From positions 1 to 64,000 of the forward strand of contig JBKHYJ010000050.1 in the NCBI GenBank assembly GCA_046565505.1: a stretch of 64,000 nt of DNA. The letters run 5' to 3'. The position numbers and the translations under genes are program-made. The stretch is from JBKHYJ01 sp046565505. GTDB lineage: Bacteria; Acidobacteriota; Blastocatellia; UBA7656. Below, one piece after another: positions 54,440-63,100 of this stretch (position 1 is the stretch's first letter; every line of letters begins with the position of its first letter). The notes beneath the pieces are model-generated. The model worked only from the letters and a program-made list of their open reading frames with translations. It had not been told where the DNA came from and ran no database searches.

Positions 54440-55604
54440 TATCTTTTTCCTCCTTCAATCTTTGACGGTATCTCCGCTTTTGCGCGGTGTGTCTGCATCG
54501 GTCAGAGCAGTAGCGAGCTTGATAGGCTTCTGTCACAAATAGTCGATTGCACTTCTCGCATCGAATGACCTTCCTCTGTTGAGTCAAATCCTGTAGAGCC
54601 ATCATCGCAAAACAGCCGAGAAGAGATGCCGCCCTCCATTCCTGGCGAAAAGAACCATTCCGGTCTGTTGCTAATACCATTGAAGATGACGACACGAGAT
54701 TGTTTAGCAGCCTGAAACCTCGTGAGCGGTGTGTTATGCCCCGTTCATCTGATCGGTCCTCAGACTCGTTTAAGCATATGAGCGCATCTCGAAGCGCCAA
54801 CACACCCATGAAGAAATCCCATAATCTCTCGGAATAGATTTCCCAGAACGGCGGCGAAACAGGGGGAGGATACAGATAAGTCTCTACTTGCCTCTTTGGA
54901 ATTGAGGGAAAGAAATTTGACCATGTACCTTGGAAAGTCTCTTGGAATAGGGTGTCTTTTACCTTCACCCTTGGAAGATCACTATCAGGGGTGAGGATCA
55001 TCTCCTGTATTAGAACACCCGGTTGCACTGACAGCAGGCCATCGTAAATCTGCCCCACCCTTTTGCCCTTCTGTCCCTCCTCTATTAACCGATATACTCC
55101 CGGGTTCCAGCCTTGCACCTTAGTGCCTTCCATTTTTAAAAGAAGCGAATTATCTCGATAGTAAATGAACTGTGTTGGGTAGAGCAGGCCACCTTTAGGT
55201 CGTGGCAGCTTACCTTCTACTGCGGCCTTCCAGGGGTTTTCGGGAAGCCAACGTGGGGCTAGCGCCACCATATGGACTCTTTGATGAAGAATCCCAAGCA
55301 GCCCGAACTCCGAACACCACTTCAAAAGACGGTCTGTGTTTTTCTTGCCTAGCTTCACACCATCAGAGTCAATCTCCAGCCCTTCAGCCAGGGCTAGCAG
55401 TGAGAGGTATGGCGGTCCTTGCAGGCGCTTCTCTGCCCAAGGCGTGGCAGAATCAGGATCGTTATCCCAGGAGTCTCGGTATGCCTGCCAGGGGTCGTAC
55501 AACTCAGGCTCTGCTACAGGTGAAGGGGAAATATACCCGTCCTGCAACTCGTAATCGCTGAACCGCCACCACAAGGATTTATAGGGGTCGAATACTTGGG
55601 CCAT
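54432..55604 (-). CDS. element-encoded protein with C-terminal zinc-ribbon, unknown function
   Basis: 390 aa from the ATG of MAQVFDPY; the frame also allows a TTG six codons upstream. The main body is a 340-residue helical/mixed domain with no motif I know, rich in Trp and Tyr. The C-terminus has a CxxC...CxxxC zinc site, CEKCNRLFVTE and RYCSDRCRHTAQKRRYR, a pattern found in CGNR-like and related DNA-binding proteins of mobile elements. The stop overlaps the integrase start (ATGGCTAA), so translation is coupled. It may regulate or assist integrase. Confidence 0.65.
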   Translation of the reverse strand: MAQVFDPYKSLWWRFSDYELQDGYISPSPVAEPELYDPWQAYRDSWDNDPDSATPWAEKRLQGPPYLSLLALAEGLEIDSDGVKLGKKNTDRLLKWCSEFGLLGILHQRVHMVALAPRWLPENPWKAAVEGKLPRPKGGLLYPTQFIYYRDNSLLLKMEGTKVQGWNPGVYRLIEEGQKGKRVGQIYDGLLSVQPGVLIQEMILTPDSDLPRVKVKDTLFQETFQGTWSNFFPSIPKRQVETYLYPPPVSPPFWEIYSERLWDFFMGVLALRDALICLNESEDRSDERGITHRSRGFRLLNNLVSSSSMVLATDRNGSFRQEWRAASLLGCFAMMALQDLTQQRKVIRCEKCNRLFVTEAYQARYCSDRCRHTAQKRRYRQRLKEEKDNG

Positions 55605-55634
55605 GATTTTTGTCCAGTGCAAGTCTTACAGTTG

Positions 55635-55664
55635 TTGCGGACGGTAAGTCTACAGCAATATAGT
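55635..55664 (+). promoter_or_regulatory. sigma-70-like promoter candidate for xis-rep
   Basis: TTGCGG (55635-55640), 18-bp spacer, TATAGT (55659-55664), about 48 bp before the excisionase start. The divergent 107-bp region also contains two near-identical words, AAGTCTTACAG and AAGTCTACAG, possible operator half-sites. Confidence 0.55.
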
Positions 55665-55711
55665 AATCTCTGCAAGACCATTTACGATGTTATAAGCGAA
55701 AAGGAGAAGCA

Positions 55712-55912
55712 ATGGAAAGAATCCTATTGAAACCTACAGAAGCCGCTGAAGTGATCGGGCTTGGGCGAAGCAAGACCTATGAGCTCATCTCGAAGGGGCT
55801 GATTCCTTCAGTGCGAATTGGCAAGTCTGTGCGCGTCCCTGTTGCGGCGCTTCACAATTGGGTTGAGCAGCAGCTTCGAGAGCAACAGCAACTCAAAGGA
55901 GATAGCGTGTAA
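55712..55912 (+). CDS. excisionase-type winged HTH protein
   Basis: 66 aa. The MerR/excisionase-like fold is evident in LLKPTEAAEVIGLGRSKTYELISKGLIPSVRIGKSVRVPVAALHNWV. Such proteins bend DNA at attachment sites to favour excision, or act as small regulators. AAAAGGAG lies ahead of the ATG. It is the first gene of the rightward arm, 26 bp before the HUH gene, and divergent from the integrase arm. Confidence 0.82.
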   Translation: MERILLKPTEAAEVIGLGRSKTYELISKGLIPSVRIGKSVRVPVAALHNWVEQQLREQQQLKGDSV

Positions 55913-55938
55913 TCGGTTTATCTAGTGCAGCGGCAAAA

Positions 55939-56691
55939 ATGGGCAAAGCAGCTAGCAAATCCGAGTGCCGCGACATACAGCGACTTTATGCCACTGCTTT
56001 GACTGCTCGCGGTAAGCATCATCGGGCAAAACGCTTAGTTGATTGCGTCTTACAAGACGAAAAAAAAGAAGCCACCGGCTACCGGACTTGGAGATGTCAG
56101 CATCGCAACTGTCTCTTCTGTTGCTGGAAGTATTGGCGAACATTTATTGAAAATTATTTGCGGAAAATTAAGAGGCTTACTCGCAATGATTATCGCCTTA
56201 GTTTTCTTACTCTCACAATTCCTAATGTACCTTCGCTTAGCCCCGAACTCTACAGAGAGTTGGCTGCTGACCTAAAGAAACTGATGCGCCGATACCCATT
56301 TAAGTGTCGAGTAGTTGGGGCAGTTGCAAGGATTGAAACCGACTTCAACCCTCACTCTCAAGACTTTCATATTCACATTCACATAATACTCATCTACAGC
56401 CAATGCATTCCTCAAAAAGAGATCGTAGAGGCTTGGACCGATGTAATGGGGCCGCATCTGAATGTTTATGAGTTGTCTGATATGCCAGGGCGTGAGAGTA
56501 AGCCTTGTGTCGTATGGATTGAGAAGATCAAGCCAGGGACACTTAGGAAGATAGTTCGTTATGTTTTCAAATTCGAGCCATTTGAGGATGCAGAGGCGTT
56601 TGCCGAATACGATTGCGCAGTGAGGAACGTCCGGCTTGTTCAATCCTTTGGAGCATTGTTTGAACGCAATAGGAAGGCCCGGAGACATTGA
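55939..56691 (+). CDS. rolling-circle replication initiator (HUH, Rep_1-like)
   Basis: 250 aa. A Cys-rich knuckle (Cys53, Cys58, Cys61, Cys62) precedes motif I FLTLTIPN (89-96), the metal-binding HUH motif HIHIHII (134-140, His136/His138), and motif III RYVFK with candidate nucleophile Tyr198 and Lys201. These match single-stranded DNA nickase-ligases of rolling-circle plasmids and integrative elements. It starts 26 bp after the excisionase gene, and a 26-bp perfect palindrome lies 24 bp after its stop. This suggests the element replicates after excision. Family confidence is good; exact subgroup is not certain. Confidence 0.78.
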   Translation: MGKAASKSECRDIQRLYATALTARGKHHRAKRLVDCVLQDEKKEATGYRTWRCQHRNCLFCCWKYWRTFIENYLRKIKRLTRNDYRLSFLTLTIPNVPSLSPELYRELAADLKKLMRRYPFKCRVVGAVARIETDFNPHSQDFHIHIHIILIYSQCIPQKEIVEAWTDVMGPHLNVYELSDMPGRESKPCVVWIEKIKPGTLRKIVRYVFKFEPFEDAEAFAEYDCAVRNVRLVQSFGALFERNRKARRH

Positions 56692-56715
56692 TAATGCCAT
56701 TCTATCTATTTAAAG

Positions 56716-56741
56716 GGTGTACAAATGCGCATTTGTACACC
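56716..56741. repeat. 26-bp perfect palindrome downstream of rep
   Basis: GGTGTACAAATGC followed directly by its exact reverse complement, with no loop. It lies 24 bp past the rep stop and 42 bp before the next small ORF. There is no U tract on either side, so it is not a standard terminator. Candidates are a replication nick site or hairpin, a dimeric operator, or a resolution site. Confidence 0.85.
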
Positions 56742-56783
56742 TAGGGCTTGAGGCAAGGACCGCTCTAGGGAAAAGGACTTACT

Positions 56784-56987
56784 TTGAGAAGGAAGTGGGC
56801 AAGCTTATACAGGACAGGAAGGGAAGCTGCGCGTATGATTCATACCCCTTCGCCTTCAAAGCCGCTCCTGTGCCCTCTGTGCGCCGATACAGGCGGGTTT
56901 ATCTACATTGATGAATCGGATAGGGACAAGGGCGTGAGGGCGTGTAGGCATGACGGGCTGGATGGCCCAACTATAGAACTTGGGTAA
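56784..56987 (+). CDS. small Cys-rich protein, zinc-ribbon candidate
   Basis: 67 aa from a TTG start with AAAAGG about 10 bases ahead; an ATG start at MIHTPSPS would give a shorter form. The core LLCPLCADTGGF and RACRHD offers a CxxC...CxH zinc site reminiscent of small phage and plasmid DNA-binding proteins. It lies between the palindrome and the IS element in the direction of rep. No family assigned. Confidence 0.45.
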   Translation: MRRKWASLYRTGREAARMIHTPSPSKPLLCPLCADTGGFIYIDESDRDKGVRACRHDGLDGPTIELG

Positions 56988-56989
56988 GC

Positions 56990-57541
56990 CACTGGTTTGA
57001 CCAGTGAGACTCGAAGAGCTTTGAGCGTTGCGGTAGTCCAATAAAGGGGCGCTTATGAATGCCGGAAACTTACCACAGTTCGGCTCATTCTAAATGGAAT
57101 TGCGTCTACCATCTTGTGTTCATTCCCAAGTACAGACGTAAAACTTTATTTGGAAGAATTAGAAGAGAGCTTGGACCAATCTTTCACCAGTTGGCTAGGC
57201 AGAAAGAATGCAGAATCATTGAAGGCCACATAATGCCGGACCACGTTCATATGTGTATTGAGATTCCCCCGAAGCTCGCAGTCTCATCAGTGATTGGATA
57301 CTTGAAAGGTAAAAGCGCGATAGAGATAGCTCGGAGGTTCGGAGGGAGACAGCGCAACTTCAACGGAGAATGTTTCTGGGCAAGAGGCTACGCGGTTTCA
57401 ACAGTAGGGCTTGAAGTAGAAACAGTACGAGCGTACATCAGGGATCAAGAGGCGGCAGACAAAGAAGGGAGGTTTTAAAGCTAGAATAATCGACCTCTAG
57501 TCGAGTTGAAATCCGCGTTTTGCCTGATCGAAGGCAAGCGG
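56990..57541 (+). mobile_element. IS200/IS605-type insertion sequence, approximate ends
   Basis: The Y1 transposase gene is flanked by short hairpins typical of this family's ends: CACTGGT-TTG-ACCAGTG (56990-57006) on the left, and on the right TCGAC-CTCTA-GTCGA (57490-57504) and a bulged stem around TTGCCTGATCGAAGGCAA (57513-57541). No terminal inverted repeats or target duplication, as expected for the family. No tnpB. The exact tips are guesses. Confidence 0.45.
57059..57478 (+). CDS. tnpA: IS200/IS605-family Y1 transposase TnpA
   Basis: 139 aa, full length. Single-strand transposase with the HUH pair His62-x-His64 in MPDHVHMCI and the nucleophile Tyr126 in VRAYIRDQ. Family stretches YHLVFIPKYRRK, LKGKSA, ARRFGG and FWARGYAVSTVG are intact, so the enzyme should be active. 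It inserts and excises as single-stranded circles at the lagging strand. Orientation matches rep and xis. Confidence 0.93.
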   Translation: MPETYHSSAHSKWNCVYHLVFIPKYRRKTLFGRIRRELGPIFHQLARQKECRIIEGHIMPDHVHMCIEIPPKLAVSSVIGYLKGKSAIEIARRFGGRQRNFNGECFWARGYAVSTVGLEVETVRAYIRDQEAADKEGRF

Positions 57542-57640
57542 ACTGAACATGTAATTGGTGTTTGCCAGTTCATTGTCAAATAGCCGAAGGCCATGTTAAG
57601 TAAATGACTTGCAAGATGATAAGTTTCCAGCAGGAGAAGC

Positions 57641-58588
57641 ATGCTTTTTCTAACTCTGACTTTAATGTTCTTCGCTATGCTTGCTCGCCGTGGCTTTAAA
57701 AGGCATATAGACGCATCTGGATTCAGCTTAAAAGGATCAGTCAAAGACAAAAGAGAACGGAGGCCATCAATGGTGCTCAACGGAAATGATATTGAGAGCA
57801 GACGTATAATAGAACGCGACAGCAATACAGGCTACCGCGCGGCAAGCTATGATCTAACCGTCGGTAGAATAATCTCATCAGATGGTGAGGAGATTCCTTC
57901 TTTATGGCTCAAGCCCCAGTCCATAGTTAGAGTAATCTCTCATGAAAGGCTAAAGGTGCCTAAAAATGTAGTAGGGTTTGCTACCGTGAAAACATCTCTC
58001 TGCGATGAAGGCATTCTGCCATTGAATATAGGTATTGTTGATCCAGGATATGAGGGCCCAATATCCACTACACTTTTAAACTTTGGTACAAGAGAGTATT
58101 TGATACGACCAGGAAGAACATTCCTTAGAGTATCATTTCATGAATATCACCAACCTGAACACATTGAACCAATTAAAATAGCTGATGAGGATTATCTTGC
58201 AGATAAAAAGATAAGAGCACAGAATTTTTCTGATACTTTTTTGAATATTTCAACTCTTGAACAAAAGGTAGCTCAAAGGATAGAGTCTGTCGAGCAAATA
58301 GTAACCACGGCGAAGAGCGAAGTAAGAGGATGGATAGGAAGAGGCATAATCATGGCAACGCTCTTATTAACCATCCTACCTTTCTTAGTTACGCTTGGTG
58401 TTGATTATACAAGCCGGACTGGTTGGACCCGCGAGCAATTCAGGTCAGAGGTTATCAACCAAGTTAGACAGGATAAAGAAAGGGAGCTTGAAACGCAGAT
58501 CAAAGACCTTCAAAATGAATTAAGAGAACTAAAGGATAGCATAAAAGCCAGAGCGCCTGAGAATAGTCAGAAAACAGGAGAGCGGTAG
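57641..58588 (+). CDS. membrane-bound dCTP-deaminase/dUTPase-fold protein with altered active site
   Basis: 315 aa. A short N-terminal hydrophobic segment is followed by a dCTP deaminase/dUTPase beta-barrel (about 44-175; SYDLTVG, FATVKTSLCDEG, DPGYEG), a membrane span (about 229-248, IIMATLLLTILPFLVTLGV) and a C-terminal coiled coil (about 265-305). By alignment to E. coli Dcd the catalytic Glu138 is Thr144 and Arg115 is Asp122, so deamination is unlikely; it may bind or sense a nucleotide. A second start at 57770 with GGAGG gives a Dcd-like N-terminus (MVLNGNDI). It lies 9 bp before the thymidylate-synthase homologue, so the two form an operon. Confidence 0.75.
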   Translation: MLFLTLTLMFFAMLARRGFKRHIDASGFSLKGSVKDKRERRPSMVLNGNDIESRRIIERDSNTGYRAASYDLTVGRIISSDGEEIPSLWLKPQSIVRVISHERLKVPKNVVGFATVKTSLCDEGILPLNIGIVDPGYEGPISTTLLNFGTREYLIRPGRTFLRVSFHEYHQPEHIEPIKIADEDYLADKKIRAQNFSDTFLNISTLEQKVAQRIESVEQIVTTAKSEVRGWIGRGIIMATLLLTILPFLVTLGVDYTSRTGWTREQFRSEVINQVRQDKERELETQIKDLQNELRELKDSIKARAPENSQKTGER

Positions 58589-58597
58589 AAAAGGAAA

Positions 58598-59557
58598 ATG
58601 AAGGCATTTGATTCAATAGATGAGATACAGCATGCGTTTTTGGATTCACTTTTACGTGATGGGGAAAGCGTTCAGCCTAGGGGAATGCCGACCTTAGAAT
58701 TGAGCGCTATAACGTTTAAGCTTTTGAATCCGAGAAAGAGGACTATTACAAACCCGATGCGACGTTGGAGCCTGCCATTAGCTTTAGGTGAATTTTGCTG
58801 GCATGTCTCTGGCTCGAATGAGGTTTCTTTCATTGAGTATTATGCCAAGCGTTGGAGGGATTTTGCAGAGGACGGTTCAACTATACGTGGAAGTTGTTAT
58901 GGGCACAAAATATTTAAGCAACCTATCGAAGGGCCGAGTCAGTGGAAAAGAATTATTAAGCTATTGCAAACTGATCGTTACTCTCGCCGAGCTATTTTGA
59001 ATTTTTCTGACTTCGATTTACCCGTAGATATTACGCCAAAAGATGTATCATGTGCATGCACACTCCAATTTCTTATACGCTCAGACAAACTCCATGCTTT
59101 TGCTTATATGCGCAGTAACGACGCCATATGGGGTCTACCTTATGATGTGTTCCTGTTTACGATGCTTCAGGAACTTATGGCATTAGAACTTGGCGTAGAA
59201 CCTGGTTCTTACAATCATTTCGCCACATCACTCCACCTTTATGAGCAGCATATTCAACTTGCTAGAAGAATTGTAAGCAGTGGCGTGGATCAGTCTTTTG
59301 AAATGAAGCCTATGATAGACCATAGGTGGCTAAGTAGATTTCTTACACTTGAATCTAGAATACGGATGGGAGAACGATTAGACTATAAAAAAGAAGTGGC
59401 ACTCTTACCTGCGTTCTGGCGAGATTTAGTTGAAGTTCTTTCTTGGTTTAGGTCTACAAAGGAACTAGGCGGTCCGTCAGAAGCTGCTAGTATGATTCCC
59501 ATTGATTCCCCGTATGAGCACATCCTGCGGAATCTCACGGCTAGTTCGCTTATATAA
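58598..59557 (+). CDS. thymidylate synthase homologue, predicted dCMP (hydroxy)methylase
   Basis: 319-aa folate-dependent pyrimidine methylase fold. The catalytic Cys152 (VSCACTLQF), phosphate-binding RR (YSRRAIL), Arg172 (MRSND), His213 and Tyr215 (LHLYEQH) align without gaps to E. coli ThyA Cys146, Arg166, His207 and Tyr209. The residue at the Asn177 position, which selects dUMP, is Asp183 (GLPYD). The known N-to-D exchange in thymidylate synthase, and the Asp of T4 dCMP hydroxymethylase, switch the enzyme to dCMP. The His after the catalytic Cys is Ala. Function beyond the residue change is inference. Confidence 0.85.
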   Translation: MKAFDSIDEIQHAFLDSLLRDGESVQPRGMPTLELSAITFKLLNPRKRTITNPMRRWSLPLALGEFCWHVSGSNEVSFIEYYAKRWRDFAEDGSTIRGSCYGHKIFKQPIEGPSQWKRIIKLLQTDRYSRRAILNFSDFDLPVDITPKDVSCACTLQFLIRSDKLHAFAYMRSNDAIWGLPYDVFLFTMLQELMALELGVEPGSYNHFATSLHLYEQHIQLARRIVSSGVDQSFEMKPMIDHRWLSRFLTLESRIRMGERLDYKKEVALLPAFWRDLVEVLSWFRSTKELGGPSEAASMIPIDSPYEHILRNLTASSLI

Positions 59558-59583
59558 GATATCGAACCATGTATCAAGTGAGC

Positions 59584-60015
59584 CTACCTGGGGTAATAAG
59601 GTATGAGTTCTGTAGTCCTAAATAATGCTATGGGCCCATCTTTCTTGGCTTGAAATCCCACTCGACCTTGAGGCCCGCCGAATTGATAAATCCAATCTAA
59701 ACAGCTACCACATGGCGTAAACCTTTCCCTTTCAGCAACTATAAGAATCCCCGCCAATTCTATATGGCCTGCGGCAACCATACTTGTTATAGCATTTACT
59801 TCTGCGTGTACATCATGGCTACGGAAAACATGCTCAACGTTACAACCTGCGAAAATTTTGCCATTGGATGACATTACAGCCGCGCCTACTTTTACTTCAC
59901 CCATAATATACGCCCGTTCCCTGCATTCCCACGCAGCTTCGGCCAATATATTCCAGTGTTCTTCAGTAAACTCAAATTCTTCGTAAGTCATTTTCTTTTC
60001 GTGAAGAGCAGACAT
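59584..60015 (-). CDS. cytidine-deaminase-family protein
   Basis: 143 aa. Zinc-dependent pyrimidine deaminase fold: GCNVEH (about 57-62), catalytic HAE at 70-72 and PCGSC at 101-105 (zinc cysteines 102 and 105). The CDA/blasticidin-deaminase subfamily acts on free nucleosides; the sequence between CNVEH and HAE is longer than in standard cytidine deaminase (VFRSHDV insertion), so substrate may differ. It converges with the thymidylate-synthase homologue, 26 bp apart. An ATG eight codons downstream (59991) is an alternative start. Confidence 0.82.
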   Translation of the reverse strand: MSALHEKKMTYEEFEFTEEHWNILAEAAWECRERAYIMGEVKVGAAVMSSNGKIFAGCNVEHVFRSHDVHAEVNAITSMVAAGHIELAGILIVAERERFTPCGSCLDWIYQFGGPQGRVGFQAKKDGPIALFRTTELIPYYPR

Positions 60016-60134
60016 CCTCCCCTTAGAAGATATATCAACAATTCATACACCGAGAATATCAGCAATGGAAGAAACCGTATAGGTTAAGCGCAAAATCTAA
60101 ACGCAATGGTGTTCCTTTGTTATCCATAGGCTCT

Positions 60135-63100
60135 CTAATTCTCCTGTAGTTTAGCCAGTAGCCCCTCACGACGTAGGGTAAGTACGCGCACAATATGGCT
60201 ATCTATATTTTCATCTGCTACAAGTTCAGTGCAGATCGAGCGCAAAGCTTTCCATAACATAGTGGATTCGTAATTTTCGTATTCTACAGGAATATGGTTT
60301 AACAACGATTCAGAGACGACAACGATTAGTCTTTGCTGCGTACGCGAAAACGCGACATTTGAACGATTCAGATCAAGAATGAACTTTGCACTAGCACCAA
60401 TGGCTGCTGGATCGCTTGCTGTCCCTGAAACAAAAACAGTCGGGCGCTCACCTCCTTGTAAGCGTTCAACAGTGTCAATTACATCGACGGATTTGCTGAA
60501 CCGGGAAAGGCGCGTTTGTAACAGCGTTCTTTGCGCTCTATGTGGTGTTACTATCGCGATAGAGTTGCTGGGACGCTCACCACCCGCATCCAATATGCGC
60601 TCGATAATGTTGACCTCGATCTCATTACTTTGTTTTGACTCCCGTTCATTGTGTGAAACTAGATATAACCCCGTTTCACCTTCCCATACACTTTGCCAAG
60701 CATTCACACTTTCGCCGGGGACCAAGGGTAGCGCATTCCCCATTGGTGGTCCTTGCAATTCAATTTCATCCAGACGGTAAAGACGACTGATGAGTTCACG
60801 TATTTCGGCGGGAAGCCTAAAGGTATAACAAAGGCTAGAAAGCAAAATGGCTTCGTCAGGTATTGGAGTGCCCACAGAAATATTTCTTTTTATACGCTGT
60901 ACGGCTTCGTACGCACTAACAAAGGGCTGGTATAGAACAACTGGTGGGCGGTCTTCGCGGTCCCAATCGTGCGCCACTATCGGTGCAAGCTGTCGGTGGT
61001 CACCAGTCAGCATAATCTCACCGTCAGGTTGCACAAGAGTTGCCAGTGCAAGAAAATCTGGGAAGACCATCATGCTAGCTTCATCAAGAATGAGCAGCGG
61101 GACTTGAAAGCCATGTTTGAAGTCCGCACTTATATCAAGCTTTCTCACCATCTTTAAAATGGCACCCGTTGTCCCGCCTATAATTAGAATGGCATCCTTT
61201 CGCAAGTTCTTCACGGTCGAAGCGGCTTTATCAGCAGCAAAATCTTCTATGTTGCCACTTGTAGGATCATATGCGCTGCTGGATTGAACCTTGCTTAGTT
61301 TTGTAGGAGGCATAGTCAATCCATTATCCATCACATACTTAGAAAAATCAGGCAGTAGTTCATCAACCTTTTTGAGTAGAGTGTTAATAGCTGTATGTGT
61401 ATTCGCTGCTATTAAGACAATGTCCCTTACTTGGCGTTTCGCCAAAATTCGCAACAAGGTAGCTACGGACGAAGTAGTTGTCTTTCCCGTTCCTGGAGGG
61501 CCTTGCAAAAGCTGGATTTTGGTTGTTAGTCCGTTAACAACAGCTTTTCGCTGATCTTCCTGCAGGTTTTTTCCGGCAGGTGGCACAGGAAGGTTTTGCA
61601 ACAAGGAGTCGTAAGTAGCAAGCATTGTTGCTGTCGGGGGGGTGATGGCTGGCACAATCGGTGACTGCGAATTAAACCAATCATAGGCATGGCTTCCTAA
61701 ACGAGAACTGAGTCTATCATCAACATGCCCGCGTACAAAATCTGACGGGCTCTCATCAATAGTGGCGTGCGTAATTTTCATTCTGCTTTGGTCTCTAAAA
61801 TCGGCGCTCTGTAAAATATATCGTGAAGCGTCCTTGCGCGGAATAACTGAAAGCCTAATCTGGCGGCTTGCCCAATCAACTCCATCAATAATGCAGTTGC
61901 TACCATACCTCATTAGCATACTGAATGTTTGCCCGGTATGCGGATCGGCGTGCGAAACAGTTAGTCTTACAAAATCACCTTCTACGAAACCACATCTAGA
62001 CTCAAGCGCGCTGTAATTAATGTCATAACCGGACAAGTCAATGGAAGCCAAAAGTCTATTCGGACTTGTAACTCTAATGTTGGTAATAGGGATCGTTCTA
62101 CCTTTCGGAACTCTAGCCGCTGGTGGCACAAGATGAGCGGCGATCCATTCTGTTGTGGCTACATGACGGTCTAGCCGCAAAAAATCTATTGCAGCCCGTG
62201 CTGGATCATTTACACCCAGTGTGAAACTTTGCAATTCCGCAATGTTCATGAGAGGCTTGGTTATTTCATCATTCTTGAACCGTATGTTCTCTTCTACCCA
62301 GCGAAGTGCATGAACACGTGCACGAAAATACTCTTCTAAATGCCTAGGTTTCGCAGCTTGATTATAACGTTCAATTGCACTACGTACAGGCGGGATAATT
62401 CCCGGTTTACTGGCATCCAGTTGCCCCCAATAAGCCCGCCAATAAGGAGCGGTTAGCGAATCACTAAACCGGCTGCGGATTTCAAATTTATATGGTGTCG
62501 CGGACTCGCCGTCCTTAGCCCAAGTGTTATCAGATTTCAAACGGAGGGTGGTTTTAAAATCGAAAATGTCCTGTTCGAATATACGGTCAAGTTCCACATC
62601 GCGGCCTGCAATCTTTCGCACCCAGTGATAACGTCGCCCGTACCACAAAAGAGAAGAAACAACGGCTAGCCCTCTACCCGTCCAACCAAGTGCGTAGCGA
62701 TGATCAACTTCGTCTTTAAGCGAAGAATAGATAAGCTGTTCAAGGCTATCCCTACAGCCAAGTAACTCGCGTAAATGCCCTAGCAAACCGGAACCCACAC
62801 GAGAACAAGCCTCAATAAGACGCGCAATTTCAGATTTCGACCAAACATAGAAATGAATCGGTGCGAAATCCGTTGCAGCAACTTCGGCAATAACATCAAT
62901 TAGCTTGCGCAAGAAACCTTGAATTATCTCACGCTCAGAGCCAGTATCCTCATCATAACGGCCAGTCCACTGCGAGGACTTGAATTCAATAACTTCATGA
63001 CTTATAAGCGCTCTTTTCTCATAAATCGGTTTCTTTGTTGTATAATCAACCCCTGTAACAAACCTTTCTTTTACTTCCGAATCATAAATCCACCTCTTGT

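Noticed and set aside
56716..56741. Palindrome as intrinsic terminator of rep
   Set aside because: No U tract on either strand and no loop, so a binding or nick site is preferred.
56717..56911. 64-residue frame starting inside the 26-bp palindrome
   Set aside because: Lacks a ribosome site and overlaps the better-supported Cys-rich frame.
57059..57541. TnpB/omega-RNA partner of the IS200-type element
   Set aside because: No tnpB frame is present next to the transposase; the element is tnpA-only.
57641..60015. Nucleoside-antibiotic biosynthesis cluster (mildiomycin-like)
   Set aside because: A CMP-hydroxymethylase-like gene and a deaminase-like gene are present, but no glycosyl hydrolase, radical SAM or aminotransferase genes accompany them.
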